DNA of 64,000 bases from Sphingobium sp. TCM1 (GTDB lineage Bacteria > Pseudomonadota > Alphaproteobacteria > Sphingomonadales > Sphingomonadaceae). Shown here one piece after another: positions 51,443 to 62,302 of the stretch; the first letter of the stretch is position 1; the number at the start of each line of letters is the position of its first letter. The position numbers were made by a program, and so were the translations under genes. Under the pieces are notes generated by a model. That model was not told the origin of the DNA. It did no database searches and saw only the letters and a program-made list of their open reading frames with translations. The DNA is taken from contig NZ_LXVX01000013.1 in assembly GCF_001650725.1 (NCBI RefSeq), positions 1 through 64,000 of the forward strand, written 5' to 3'.

Positions 51443-53464
51443 ATGCGCGCGATGAGGATTCTGCTGCTGGCGGGCGCCGCCATGATCGGGATCGGCGCCG
51501 CCCCGCCCCCGTCCTCGATGGACATGGACGCCATCGCCGCCCGGCGCTTCGGCAATGACGCGCCCTGGTATCGCGATCGCATCCCCTTCTTCGAGTCCGC
51601 CGATCCCCGGATCGACGCCGTCTATTATTATCGCTGGCAGATTTTCCGCGCGCATCAGCGCGACCTCGGCGCCGAAGGCTATATCTCGACCGAATTTCTC
51701 GATGATGTCGACTGGCAGCGCCATCCCTATGCCAGCCTCAACGATGCGACCGGCTTTCATCTGGGCGAAGGGCGCTGGCTGAACGATCGGCGCTTCGCCG
51801 ACGACTACATCAATTTCATGTATGGCGGCGGCAACGACCGCCATTTCACCGATCATATGGCGGATTCGGTCTGGGGCCGCTACCTGGTCGACGGCGACCG
51901 TGCCGGGGCGTTGCGGCACCTTGCCGTCATGAACCATATCTACCGGCTGTGGGACGAGAAGTTCGACTTCGACAAGGGGCTGTATTTCGTCGAACCGCTG
52001 CTCGACGCGACCGAATATACCGTCTCCTCGATCGACGCCTCGGGCGGGAAGGACGGGTTCCGCGGCGGCGACGCCTTCCGCCCCTCGGTCAACAGCTATA
52101 TGTTCGCCAATGCCCGCGCCCTGTCCCGCATGGCCGAAATGGCCGGCGACCGCGCGATGGCCGCGGACTATGCCGCCCGCGCCGACGCCCTGCGCAAACG
52201 CGTGCTCGACGACCTGTGGAGTGAAAAACTCTCCCATTTCATCGACCGCCACCAGTCGCGGAAGAATCCATTCGTCAGCTATTGGCAACCGATCCGCAAC
52301 CGCGAGCTGGTCGGCTATCTGCCGTGGATGTTCGATCTGGTCCCGGACGATGCGCGATATGCGCAGGCATGGCGCCATCTGCTCGACCCCGCCTCCTTGG
52401 CCGGGGCGGCCGGGATGCGGACGGTCGAGGCCGGCTACGAATATTATATGCGCCAGTACCGCTATCTCGGCGCCGACCCCGAATGCCAGTGGAATGGCCC
52501 CGTCTGGCCCTATCAGACGACCCAGGTGCTGCACGGCATGGCCAACCTGCTCGATCATTACCGCCAGCCCGGCCCCGTCACCCGCAGCGCCTATATGCGC
52601 CTGCTGCGCCAATATGCCGCGCTCCACTATCAGGGGGACAGGCTGGATCTGGAGGAGGATTATCACCCCGAAACCGGCCGGCCGATCGTCGGCCTCGATC
52701 GCAGCCATCATTATTTCCATTCGGGCTTCAACGACCTGATCCTGACCGGCCTTGTCGGCATCCGCCCCCGCGCCGACGATGTGCTGGACGTGAACCCGCT
52801 GCTCCCCCAGGCCGGCGACCCCCAGGCGCTCGACTGGTTCCGGGTGCAGCATGTCCCCTATCATGGACATGACATTGCCGTGACCTGGGATGCGGACGGC
52901 AGCCATTACCGGCGCGGCAAGGGGCTGTCCGTCGAGGTGGACGGCCGGGAAGTCGCCCGCCGCGACACGCTTGGCCGCATCGAAGTCCCGATCACGCGCG
53001 CCGCCGCGCCCGCAATTCACCGACCGATCAACCACGCCGTCCAGCTCGTGCGCGGGCAGTTCCCGATCGGTTCGGCCTCCAGCAACGGCGACGTCGAAAA
53101 TGTCCATGACGCGATCGACGGGCGCGTCTGGTTCTTCCCCGAACTGCCCAATGGCTGGTCGTCTGCTCCTTCCCCCGCCCGCCAATGGTATGCCATCGAT
53201 CTCGGCAGACCCGTCGACATCGCCCGCGCCGAACTCACCTTCTTCGCCGACGGCAAGGGCTTTGCCGTGCCGGAAACTTACCGCCTCCAGGCATGGATCG
53301 ACGGCGACTGGCGCGACGTCGCGACGCCGAAGGGGCGCCCGGTCGCCAACGGCGTCACCGGCCTGCGCTGGTCGGCACGCCGCACCAGCAAGGTCCGCCT
53401 GCTCTTCGCCCAGCCCAGCGGCAAGGCGGTCCGCCTGGTCGAATTCAAGCTGTTCGGGGCATAG
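51443..53464 (+). CDS. (alpha/alpha)6 glycoside hydrolase (MGH1-type) with discoidin-like C-terminal domain
   Basis: 673 residues from MRAMRILLLAGAAMIGIG (signal peptide). Hairpin-toroid features are SYWQPIRNRELVGYLPWMFDLVP and the glycosidase signature PECQWNGPVWPYQTTQVLHGMANLL, as in MGH1-type domains. Catalytic Asp/Glu candidates are in the FHLGEGRWLNDRRF and LEEDYHPETGRP segments. The C-terminal ~150 residues (NAVENVHDAIDGRVWF-like, then VRLVEFKLFGA) resemble an F5/8 type C sugar-binding module. The substrate is probably an arabinan or pectic side chain. Part of the arabinan locus by position. Confidence 0.82.
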   Translation: MRAMRILLLAGAAMIGIGAAPPPSSMDMDAIAARRFGNDAPWYRDRIPFFESADPRIDAVYYYRWQIFRAHQRDLGAEGYISTEFLDDVDWQRHPYASLNDATGFHLGEGRWLNDRRFADDYINFMYGGGNDRHFTDHMADSVWGRYLVDGDRAGALRHLAVMNHIYRLWDEKFDFDKGLYFVEPLLDATEYTVSSIDASGGKDGFRGGDAFRPSVNSYMFANARALSRMAEMAGDRAMAADYAARADALRKRVLDDLWSEKLSHFIDRHQSRKNPFVSYWQPIRNRELVGYLPWMFDLVPDDARYAQAWRHLLDPASLAGAAGMRTVEAGYEYYMRQYRYLGADPECQWNGPVWPYQTTQVLHGMANLLDHYRQPGPVTRSAYMRLLRQYAALHYQGDRLDLEEDYHPETGRPIVGLDRSHHYFHSGFNDLILTGLVGIRPRADDVLDVNPLLPQAGDPQALDWFRVQHVPYHGHDIAVTWDADGSHYRRGKGLSVEVDGREVARRDTLGRIEVPITRAAAPAIHRPINHAVQLVRGQFPIGSASSNGDVENVHDAIDGRVWFFPELPNGWSSAPSPARQWYAIDLGRPVDIARAELTFFADGKGFAVPETYRLQAWIDGDWRDVATPKGRPVANGVTGLRWSARRTSKVRLLFAQPSGKAVRLVEFKLFGA

Positions 53465-53528
53465 ACAACGGAGGAAGGGCCAAAACCCTCCATCCCGGAC
53501 CATCCTCTCTGGCCACCGCACGAAAGGA

Positions 53529-54224
53529 ATGATACACCCCGAAATAAGTCAAATGACGCAGATACTCGCCCCTTCCCGTCCCGGCATCTATGCCAAGGGC
53601 ACCGAAACCGTCGACGCCATCCTCAAGGCGGCGCTGGACGTGCTGATCGACGAGGGGGCGGATGCCTTCACCATCCGCCGCATCGCCGCGCGCTGCGACA
53701 TGAAGGTGGGCAATGTCAGCTATCATTTTCCGCGCAAGGAAATGCTGATCCAGGTGCTCCTGGACGAGCTGGTCGACAGCTATGGCAAGCTGCTCGAGGA
53801 GGTCGTGCGCAAGCCCGGCCTGACTGCCGAGGAACGGCTGAAGCTGGTCATCATCCTGTGCCTCGACGATATCGGCTCGAAGCGGACCACCCATCTGTTC
53901 ACCGAATTATGGGCGCTGGCCAATCACAACCCCTTCGTCGCCGACCGCGTCCGCGCCTTCTATGAGCGCGTCCATGGCGTGATCGGGGGATATGTCGCCG
54001 CTATAAACCCGACGCTCAGCGCGGAGGATGTCCGCACCGTCGCGCTGTTCATCAGCGCGACGATGGAGGGCGCCACACCCTTTCTGGGCCATGGCAAGCC
54101 CTGGGCGGACAAGATGCCGGCCTTCACCGCGCTCGCGGTCCAGTCGCTCGTCACCCTCGCCCGCACGGCCACCTCGGCGGACATCGCTGCCCTCGCGCCG
54201 GTGCGGGAAACCGAACCGGCCTGA
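53529..54224 (+). CDS. TetR-family regulator of the amine dehydrogenase cluster
   Basis: 231 residues; start ATG 53529 or 53553 (MTQILAPSR). The TetR helix-turn-helix is RIAARCDMKVGNVSYHFPRKEMLIQVLL. The C-terminal domain is helical, with LVIILCLDDIGSKRTTHLFTELWALANHNPF. It lies 118 bases upstream of mauB, same strand, so the mau genes are the probable target. Confidence 0.85.
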   Translation: MIHPEISQMTQILAPSRPGIYAKGTETVDAILKAALDVLIDEGADAFTIRRIAARCDMKVGNVSYHFPRKEMLIQVLLDELVDSYGKLLEEVVRKPGLTAEERLKLVIILCLDDIGSKRTTHLFTELWALANHNPFVADRVRAFYERVHGVIGGYVAAINPTLSAEDVRTVALFISATMEGATPFLGHGKPWADKMPAFTALAVQSLVTLARTATSADIAALAPVRETEPA

Positions 54225-54342
54225 ACGACGGGCCGGCCCCGCAACATTTTTTGTTGCTACGTCATTTCTCCCCCTTGACCAAATCTGGACAGCCGTCAAA
54301 CCTTGTCGCCGACGCAGCAGGCACCAAGGGGGATCAGCCAGC

Positions 54343-55518
54343 ATGTCGACCACCAGTCGCAGGATTTTCGCCGCCACTCTTTCCGCCATGCTGCTGGGCA
54401 GCGCCGCCGTGGCGGGGGCGGCGCCCGCCGACACCAGCGTCGCGCTGGAACCCGAAGAATCCGACGTCCTGACCATCGACCCGCCCAAGCCGACCTGGTT
54501 TTTCGTCGATGGTGGCTGGGACATGCCGGGCACCAGCATCTTCGACGGCGAAAGCGGCAAGATGAAGGGCATGGTCGAAACCCGGCGCCTCGCCGACATG
54601 GCGATCGATCCGGCCGGCAAATATTATTATGTCGCCGAAACTATCTGGTCGAAGGTCGATCGCGGCACGCGGCAGGACATGATTACCGTCTATGACAGCA
54701 AGACGCTGAACCTGGTCACCGAAATTGCCCTCCCCGGCCGCATCCTGATCGGATCGCGCAAGAATAATTTCATCGTCAGCGACGATGGCAAGACCGCCTA
54801 TGTCTACGATTTCAGCCCGACCTCGGGCGTGAACATCGTCGATCTCGCCAGGAAGAAATTTACCGCCTCGATCGAACTGCCCGGCTGCGCCAGCCTCATC
54901 CCCAATCCGGGCGTGGGCTTTTCGGCGCTCTGCTCGGACGGCTCGCTCGCTACCGTCGCGGTCAAGGGGACGAAGGGCGACATCACCCACACCGCCCCCT
55001 TCTTCGATGCGACCAACGACCCGATCTTCGACAATTTCGCCTATGACCGGAAAACGAAGACCACCACCTTCCTCACCTATACCGGCCAGGTCTTCACCGC
55101 CCGGATCGGCGCGACGCCCACCGTCTCGGCGCCCTTTTCGATCCAGGCGGCGGCCGGCATCCGCCCCGGCGAAACCAGGCCGCTCGAACTCAACTGGTAT
55201 CCCGGCGGCCGCCAGCCGATGGCGCTGCACCGTCCGACCGGTCATCTCTTCGTGCTGATGCACATGGGCGAATACTGGTCGCACAAGGCGTCCGGTGGCG
55301 AAATATGGCAGGTCGACGTCGCCGCCAAAAAAGTGGTCAAGCGCTTCGTGCTGAAGGAGCCGATGAACAATATCGAAGTGTCCCAGACCGAAAAGCCGCT
55401 CCTCTACCTGAACGGAGAGAAGGGCGAGGCGCTGGTGCTCGACGTCGCCACCGGCGAGGAAAAGCACAAGATCGAGAAAGCGGGCGGCGGTATCATCACC
55501 GTCCTGGAGCCGAACTGA
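54343..55518 (+). CDS. mauB: Amine dehydrogenase heavy (alpha) subunit
   Basis: 391 residues from MSTTSRRIFAATLSAML, with a Tat-like or Sec signal ending VAGAA. It forms the seven-bladed propeller of the methylamine/aromatic amine dehydrogenase alpha subunit. Recognisable stretches include TWFFVDGGWDMPGTSIFDG, KYYYVAETIWSKVDRGTRQDM, and HLFVLMHMGEYWSHKASGGEIW. It pairs with the tryptophan tryptophylquinone light subunit encoded by the fourth gene of the cluster. Confidence 0.9.
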   Translation: MSTTSRRIFAATLSAMLLGSAAVAGAAPADTSVALEPEESDVLTIDPPKPTWFFVDGGWDMPGTSIFDGESGKMKGMVETRRLADMAIDPAGKYYYVAETIWSKVDRGTRQDMITVYDSKTLNLVTEIALPGRILIGSRKNNFIVSDDGKTAYVYDFSPTSGVNIVDLARKKFTASIELPGCASLIPNPGVGFSALCSDGSLATVAVKGTKGDITHTAPFFDATNDPIFDNFAYDRKTKTTTFLTYTGQVFTARIGATPTVSAPFSIQAAAGIRPGETRPLELNWYPGGRQPMALHRPTGHLFVLMHMGEYWSHKASGGEIWQVDVAAKKVVKRFVLKEPMNNIEVSQTEKPLLYLNGEKGEALVLDVATGEEKHKIEKAGGGIITVLEPN

Positions 55519-55520
55519 CC

Positions 55521-56051
55521 ATGGCCGCGCAGGCGCTGGACCTCTTCGGCCTGACCGTCTCGATCGCCGTCGGCCTGCTGTTCCTCGTCGCCGGCGTCGC
55601 CCAGTGGCGGCACCGCGCGTTGCTGCCCGGCGTGATCGCCAATTACCGCCTGCTGCCCGTCGCGCTGGTCGGCCCAGCCGCGATCGCGCTGCCCCTGGTG
55701 GAAGTGGCGACCGGCGTCGCCCTGCTCATCGGCCTGCACCCCCTGCCGGTGCTGGTCGCCGTGGGGCTGCTGCTGCTGTTCGCCGCCGCGATGGCGATCA
55801 ACATCGTGCGCGGCCGCGGCCATATCGATTGCGGCTGCGGCCATGGCGCGCTGCGCCACCCGATCGGCTGGCCACTGGTCGCGCGCAACGTCGCGCTCGC
55901 GTCGCTGCTGGGCCTGCACCTGCGGCCGGCGTCGCCCTTCGCCGCCATGGATGTCGCCACGGCGCTGGCCGGCGGCGTCGCCATCGCGCTCCTCTGCCTG
56001 CTGCTCCAGTCGCTGACCGCGCTTGCAGCCTCTCCCGCGCATCGGAGATAA
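55521..56051 (+). CDS. mauE: MauE-type membrane protein for amine dehydrogenase maturation
   Basis: 176 residues with four hydrophobic segments (TVSIAVGLLFLVAGVAQ; LVGPAAIALPLVEVATGVALL; LPVLVAVGLLLLFAAAMAI; AALAGGVAIALLCLLL-like). HIDCGCGHGALRHPIGWPLVARN carries a CGCG motif typical of MauE/DoxX-like proteins. MauE works with MauD to form the many disulfides of the light subunit. It starts 2 bases after mauB. Confidence 0.88.
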   Translation: MAAQALDLFGLTVSIAVGLLFLVAGVAQWRHRALLPGVIANYRLLPVALVGPAAIALPLVEVATGVALLIGLHPLPVLVAVGLLLLFAAAMAINIVRGRGHIDCGCGHGALRHPIGWPLVARNVALASLLGLHLRPASPFAAMDVATALAGGVAIALLCLLLQSLTALAASPAHRR

Positions 56052-56052
56052 T

Positions 56053-56655
56053 ATGCTCACCTCGCTCATCATCTCCCAGATCATCTCCTGGATCGTCATC
56101 CTCGGCCTCGTCGTCGCGCTGCTGGCGCTGGCGCGGCAGGTGGGCGTGCTGCACATCCGCGTCGCCCCCGCCGGCGCGCTCGCCACCAGCGGCGGGCCGT
56201 CCGTCGGCACCACCACCGGCCCGATCGCCGCGCGCGACCTCGACGGGAATCCGGTGACGATCGGCGGCCACGCCCATGGCGCGAAGCTGCGCCTGCTGCT
56301 CTTCGTCTCAGCGCAATGCCCGCTCTGCAAGGCGGTGATCCCGATGGCGACCAGCTTCGCCAGGGCAGAGCGCGTCGCGCTGAGCTTCATCGGCGATGAC
56401 GATGCCGACGCGCAGCGGGCGATGATCGCGCAGCACGGTCTGGAAGGCCACCCCTTCATCAACGGCCCCGAAGTCGGCCAGGCCTATCAGGTCGCCAAGC
56501 TGCCCTTCGCCGTGCTGCTGGACGAAGAGGGCGCGATCCTGTCCAAGGGGCTGGTCAACAGCCGCGAACATCTGGAGAGCCTGGTCGTCGCCCATGAAAT
56601 GGGCATCCGCACGGTGCAGGATTATATCGGCAGCCTGAAGGCGCAGGCCGCGTAA
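56053..56655 (+). CDS. mauD: MauD-type thioredoxin-like disulfide protein
   Basis: 200 residues from the ATG one base after mauE. One N-terminal membrane anchor (ISQIISWIVILGLVVALLAL), then a periplasmic thioredoxin fold with the active site CPLC in FVSAQCPLCKAVIPMA. The second half carries the cis-Pro-like KLPFAVLLDEEGA. It is needed for disulfide formation in the light subunit of TTQ amine dehydrogenases. Confidence 0.9.
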   Translation: MLTSLIISQIISWIVILGLVVALLALARQVGVLHIRVAPAGALATSGGPSVGTTTGPIAARDLDGNPVTIGGHAHGAKLRLLLFVSAQCPLCKAVIPMATSFARAERVALSFIGDDDADAQRAMIAQHGLEGHPFINGPEVGQAYQVAKLPFAVLLDEEGAILSKGLVNSREHLESLVVAHEMGIRTVQDYIGSLKAQAA

Positions 56656-56678
56656 GAACAGGATTGGGGGCAAGACAG

Positions 56679-57224
56679 ATGACGAAGTTCAACGCCGACG
56701 CCTTGGGGGAAAAGCTGCTGCGCCGGTTCGCGGGCGGCTCCTCGCGCCGATCGATGCTCACGCGCCTGGGGGCCGCGCTGGTCGCCGCCCCCGCCTTCCC
56801 GCTGCTCCCCGTCAGCCGCGCCGAAGCCGCCAAGCCCGACCGCTCGCCCGAAGCCAAGACCTTCTTCGCCCGCACGGCGCAGACGAAGGACGACACCAAA
56901 TGCGACTATTGGCGCTATTGCGCGATCGACGGGGCGCTCTGCACCTGCTGCGGCGGCGGTATCCACAGCTGCCCGCCGGGCTCGGAGCCGTCGCCCGTCT
57001 CCTGGGTCGGCACCTGCATCAATCCGGACGACGGCAAGGCCTATCTGATCGCCTATCGCGACTGTTGCGGCAAGCCGGCCTGCGGCCAGTGCGCCTGCGA
57101 CAATACCGATCGCGAGACGCAGCTTTACATGCCGCAGCTCAACAATGACGTCATCTGGTGCTTCGGCACCAGCAGCATGGATTATCACTGCTCCACTGCG
57201 GTGATGGTGGGCGCCGCGAGCTGA
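56679..57224 (+). CDS. mauA: Amine dehydrogenase light (beta) subunit, TTQ-containing
   Basis: 181 residues with a twin-arginine signal (SSRRSMLTRLGAALVAAPAF). The two Trp that form the tryptophan tryptophylquinone are W109 (PVSWVGTC) and W160 (NDVIWCFG), separated by 51 residues exactly as W57-W108 in the Paracoccus enzyme. The catalytic Asp is D128 (AYRDCCG). Fourteen Cys (KCDYWRYC, LCTCCGG, CCGKPACGQCAC and others) fit the disulfide-rich fold. It oxidises primary amines to aldehyde and ammonia in the periplasm. Confidence 0.95.
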   Translation: MTKFNADALGEKLLRRFAGGSSRRSMLTRLGAALVAAPAFPLLPVSRAEAAKPDRSPEAKTFFARTAQTKDDTKCDYWRYCAIDGALCTCCGGGIHSCPPGSEPSPVSWVGTCINPDDGKAYLIAYRDCCGKPACGQCACDNTDRETQLYMPQLNNDVIWCFGTSSMDYHCSTAVMVGAAS

Positions 57225-57313
57225 GAAGCGATTGGCCGGGCGTTGTCCGCCGTCGGACCGTTTCGGTCGCAATGACGGGTGGAGATGAAAGGGAGCCGGC
57301 ACGGATAGCGAAT

Positions 57314-57850
57314 ATGCCGACCAGGATGCCATCACGCCAACTCGGTCCCCTCCTCTGCGCCGCGCTGCTGCTCGCCGGCGGAACCGCCGCGCTGCGCGCC
57401 GCCCTGCCGCCCATGGGTCCGCTCCCTGCCGCCATCACCGATCCGGCGATGGCGCGCGCCGACTATGTCGAACAATGCGCCGGCTGCCATGGCGTCGCGG
57501 GCAGCGCGGCCCCCGCCCAGCTGCCTGAACTGCGCGGCCGGGTGGGCTGGTTCCTCTGCACGCCGCAGGCCCGCGCCTATCTCATCCGCCTGCCCAATGT
57601 CGCGCACAGCCGGATCAGGGATAATCAGCAGCTGGCCGACATGATGAATTATGTCGTCTTTGGCCTGGGCGGGGCGAGCGCACCGTCGGGCGCAGCCCCC
57701 TTCACGGCCGAGGAAGTCGCGCGTGAACGCCGGCAGCCGCTGTCCACCACCGCGCTCAAGGCCGAACGCGCCCGCCACGTCGAAACCGCGATCCGCCACT
57801 GCAACGCCCCCACCTCCCTCCGCCTCCTCTATCCGGGCCAGAAGGGATAG
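57314..57850 (+). CDS. Small c-type cytochrome of the amine dehydrogenase cluster
   Basis: 178 residues from MPTRMPSRQLGPLLCAALLLAGG (signal-anchor). One heme motif CAGCH in VEQCAGCHGVAG, with a distal Met candidate in LADMMNYVVFGLGG. It is likely the electron acceptor for the dehydrogenase in place of amicyanin. It is too short and has only one CxxCH, so it is not the diheme MauG. It follows mauA by 89 bases. Confidence 0.85.
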   Translation: MPTRMPSRQLGPLLCAALLLAGGTAALRAALPPMGPLPAAITDPAMARADYVEQCAGCHGVAGSAAPAQLPELRGRVGWFLCTPQARAYLIRLPNVAHSRIRDNQQLADMMNYVVFGLGGASAPSGAAPFTAEEVARERRQPLSTTALKAERARHVETAIRHCNAPTSLRLLYPGQKG

Positions 57851-57967
57851 GGCAGGGATTGGCGGCAGGTTTGGGTTTGAATGGACTGACAGCCTTACGC
57901 TTCCGCCTTGCAACGGCAGATCATGTCCGCTCCTGCTGGGCTTCCCGACCAATCCGAAGGAAGATTT

Positions 57968-60131
<2,164 letters not shown>

Positions 60132-60181
60132 ACCCCACGCGCGGCGGGCGCATGATCGCCCTCCTTGCAGGAGGGGAAATC

Positions 60182-60940
60182 ATGCGCCTGACGTTCGCAC
60201 TTGTTCTGACGACATTGGCGATCGCCGCCCCGGCCGTCGCCGCCCCATCGCCCGATTATGCCGCCGCGCTGGCGGACCCGAAGCGCCCGGCCGAGGCCAG
60301 CGCGCTGGACGACAGCCGCAGGCCCGCCGAAACGCTCGCCTTCCTGGGGCTGAAGCCCGGCATGAAGGCGGCCGACATCATGACCGGATCGGGCTATTGG
60401 GCGGAGATCATGGCCGACGCCGTCGGGCCGAAGGGCAAGGTGACGGCGTTCGAGCCCAACCAGTTCTACACCCAGCCCGACGAGCAGCTGAAATGGAAGG
60501 CGCTGGTCGCCCGCCGACCCGAAGTGAACTGGGCGCGTTATCCGTTCGAGGCGTTCAGTGCGCCCGCAAACAGCTTCGACTTCACCATCATCAACCTCAG
60601 CTACCATGATCTCTACTGGCAGTCGGACAAATATGGCATCCCGCGCACCGATCCGGCGGCCTTCGTGAAGACGCTCTACGCGGCGACGAAGCCCGGCGGG
60701 ATCGTCGGGATCATCGACCATGTGGGCGGCGCGGGCGACACCCGCGCGGTCGTGGACAAGCTGCACCGCATCGACCCGGCCGTGGTGAAGACCGATTTCG
60801 CCGCCGCCGGCTTCGTGCTGGAGGCGGAAAGCCCCCTGCTCGCCAATCCGGCGGACGATCACATGAAACTGGTGTTCGATCCGGCGGTCCGCGGCAAGAC
60901 CGACCGCTTCCTGTTCCGCTTCCGCAAGCCGAAGGGGTAA
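60182..60940 (+). CDS. Exported SAM-dependent methyltransferase-like protein
   Basis: 252 residues from MRLTFALVLTTLAIAAPAVAA (clear signal peptide), after an AGGAGGGG ribosome site. The Rossmann-like core has GMKAADIMTGSGYWAEIMADAVGPKGKVTAFEPN in place of the usual E/DxGxGxG, and FDFTIINLSYHDLYWQ, GGIVGIIDHVGG. This type of predicted periplasmic methyltransferase is common in proteobacteria and poorly understood. SAM is not normally available there, so activity is doubtful. Confidence 0.75.
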   Translation: MRLTFALVLTTLAIAAPAVAAPSPDYAAALADPKRPAEASALDDSRRPAETLAFLGLKPGMKAADIMTGSGYWAEIMADAVGPKGKVTAFEPNQFYTQPDEQLKWKALVARRPEVNWARYPFEAFSAPANSFDFTIINLSYHDLYWQSDKYGIPRTDPAAFVKTLYAATKPGGIVGIIDHVGGAGDTRAVVDKLHRIDPAVVKTDFAAAGFVLEAESPLLANPADDHMKLVFDPAVRGKTDRFLFRFRKPKG

Positions 60941-61030
60941 GCAACCCGCCTGGCATCGATCCGCTCTTGTACCGGAAGGGACCAGTTTTGCCGTTCGAGC
61001 CTTTTTGTTTCATCACCCGTCCGCTTTTCC

Positions 61031-61062
61031 GTCACCCCAGCGAAGGCTGGGGTCTCAGGCGA
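61031..61062 (+). repeat. REP-like palindrome, left copy
   Basis: GTCACCCCAGCGAAGGCTGGGGTCTCAG-type sequence with stem CCCCAGC/GCTGGGG. The right copy at 61309-61341 is the same element in inverse orientation. I recall such palindromes as common between genes in sphingomonads. Confidence 0.7.
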
Positions 61063-61308
61063 TCAGAGGATGAGATTTGAAATATCCCGCCAATCGGGAT
61101 TGCTCTCCTCTAGGCGCCGGATTTCCACTCGCGCTTCCACGCCTTTATGCCTTCTCACCGGCAATGGCGTGTGTGATGTCATCATGGGGTCCTGCCAGAA
61201 CGAGTAGCGTGAGGCCGTATTTTTTGCAGAAAGCAGACCCAGTGCCGTTGCGATGCTATTCGACACGCGCAGCAAGGCCTTGCGCCATTCCCTATCGTTG
61301 CGCGCATC

Positions 61309-61341
61309 CGCCTGAGATGCCAGCTTTCGCTGGCATGACGA
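61309..61341 (-). repeat. REP-like palindrome, right copy (inverted)
   Basis: Reads on the minus strand as TCGTCATGCCAGCGAAAGC and continues to TCTCAGGCG, matching the left copy apart from compensatory changes in the stem (TGCCAGC/GCTGGCA). Confidence 0.7.
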
Positions 61342-61454
61342 GATAACATGCCGGCCCTTGCGTTAAGACGCTCGTAGACCCGACCGTCCGCTTTCCACCC
61401 CCTTTGTCCGTCCCGATCCGACCGCCCGCTCCCGCTTTGGCCGCAAGGCGCGGG

Positions 61455-62159
61455 ATGACGCGGCATCGCGTCGCTGCCATCCTGCCGCGCATGAACCTCG
61501 ACGACCTCGACCGGCATGGCGCGGCGCGCCTGCCCGCGCTGCTCTCCCCCGACCAGTGCGCCGCGATCATCGCGTTGTGGGACGATCCCTCCGCCTTCCG
61601 CAAGGAGGTAGTGATGGCGCGACACGGCTATGGCAGCGGGCGCTATCGCTATTTCGCCTATCCGCTGCCCGATCCGGTCGCGGCGCTGCGCGAGGCGCTG
61701 TGGCCCGCGCTGGCGCGGCACGCCAATCGCTGGGCGGCGATGCTCGGAACGGGCGACATCTATCCCGCGCGTCACGCCGATTTCCTCGCCCGCTGCGCGC
61801 TGGGCGGGCAGGACAAGCCGACCCCGCTGCTGCTGCGCTATGAAGCGGGCGACTGGAACGCGCTGCACCAGGATGTCTATGGCCCGCATATCTTCCCGTT
61901 GCAGGCGGCGATCCTGCTGTCGCAGCCGGAGCATGACTTCAGCGGCGGCGCCTTCCTGCTGACCGAACAGCGGCCGCGAATGCAGTCCCGACCCGAAGTC
62001 GTGCCGCTGGCCCGGGGCGACGCCGTGATCTTCCCGGTGCGCGACCGGCCGGTCATGGGCGCGCGCGGCGTCCATCGCGTGCAGATGCGCCATGGCGTCA
62101 GCCGCCTGCTGTCCGGCACGCGCTACACGCTGGGGATCATCTTTCACGACGCCGCCTGA
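61455..62159 (+). CDS. 2OG-Fe(II) oxygenase-family protein
   Basis: 234 residues from MTRHRVAAILPRMNLDDL, with an alternative start 12 codons on at MNLDDL. The facial triad is visible: HxD in WNALHQDVYGPHIFPLQAAI and the distal His in GARGVHRVQMRHGV. The 2-oxoglutarate-binding Arg is probably in SRLLSGTRYTLGIIF. Substrate unknown. The gene is alone, 143 bases before the receptor gene. Confidence 0.82.
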   Translation: MTRHRVAAILPRMNLDDLDRHGAARLPALLSPDQCAAIIALWDDPSAFRKEVVMARHGYGSGRYRYFAYPLPDPVAALREALWPALARHANRWAAMLGTGDIYPARHADFLARCALGGQDKPTPLLLRYEAGDWNALHQDVYGPHIFPLQAAILLSQPEHDFSGGAFLLTEQRPRMQSRPEVVPLARGDAVIFPVRDRPVMGARGVHRVQMRHGVSRLLSGTRYTLGIIFHDAA

Positions 62160-62302
62160 CGTCCCACCCGTTCCGGTCCAGCCAGCCCCGGTTCAGCCAC
62201 CCCATTACATTTTGCGACAAATTTGTCCGGCAAATGCCAGAATCCTGCGACAAGTGGCGGCTAGGCAAATAGGGGTAACAAATCTGTCCCTGGGGGGTTT
62301 TC

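Larger units (their letters stand above)
60941..61454. other. Intergenic region with a REP-bracketed element
   Basis: About 510 bases without a convincing gene. Two inverted copies of a palindromic repeat (61031-61062 and 61309-61341) enclose ~250 bases. Opposing short frames inside (70 and 89 residues) lack ribosome sites and are probably not genes. Confidence 0.55.

Noticed and set aside
61063..61346. Short opposing frames of 70 and 89 codons between the REP copies
   Set aside because: They overlap each other and the palindromes, with no ribosome sites.
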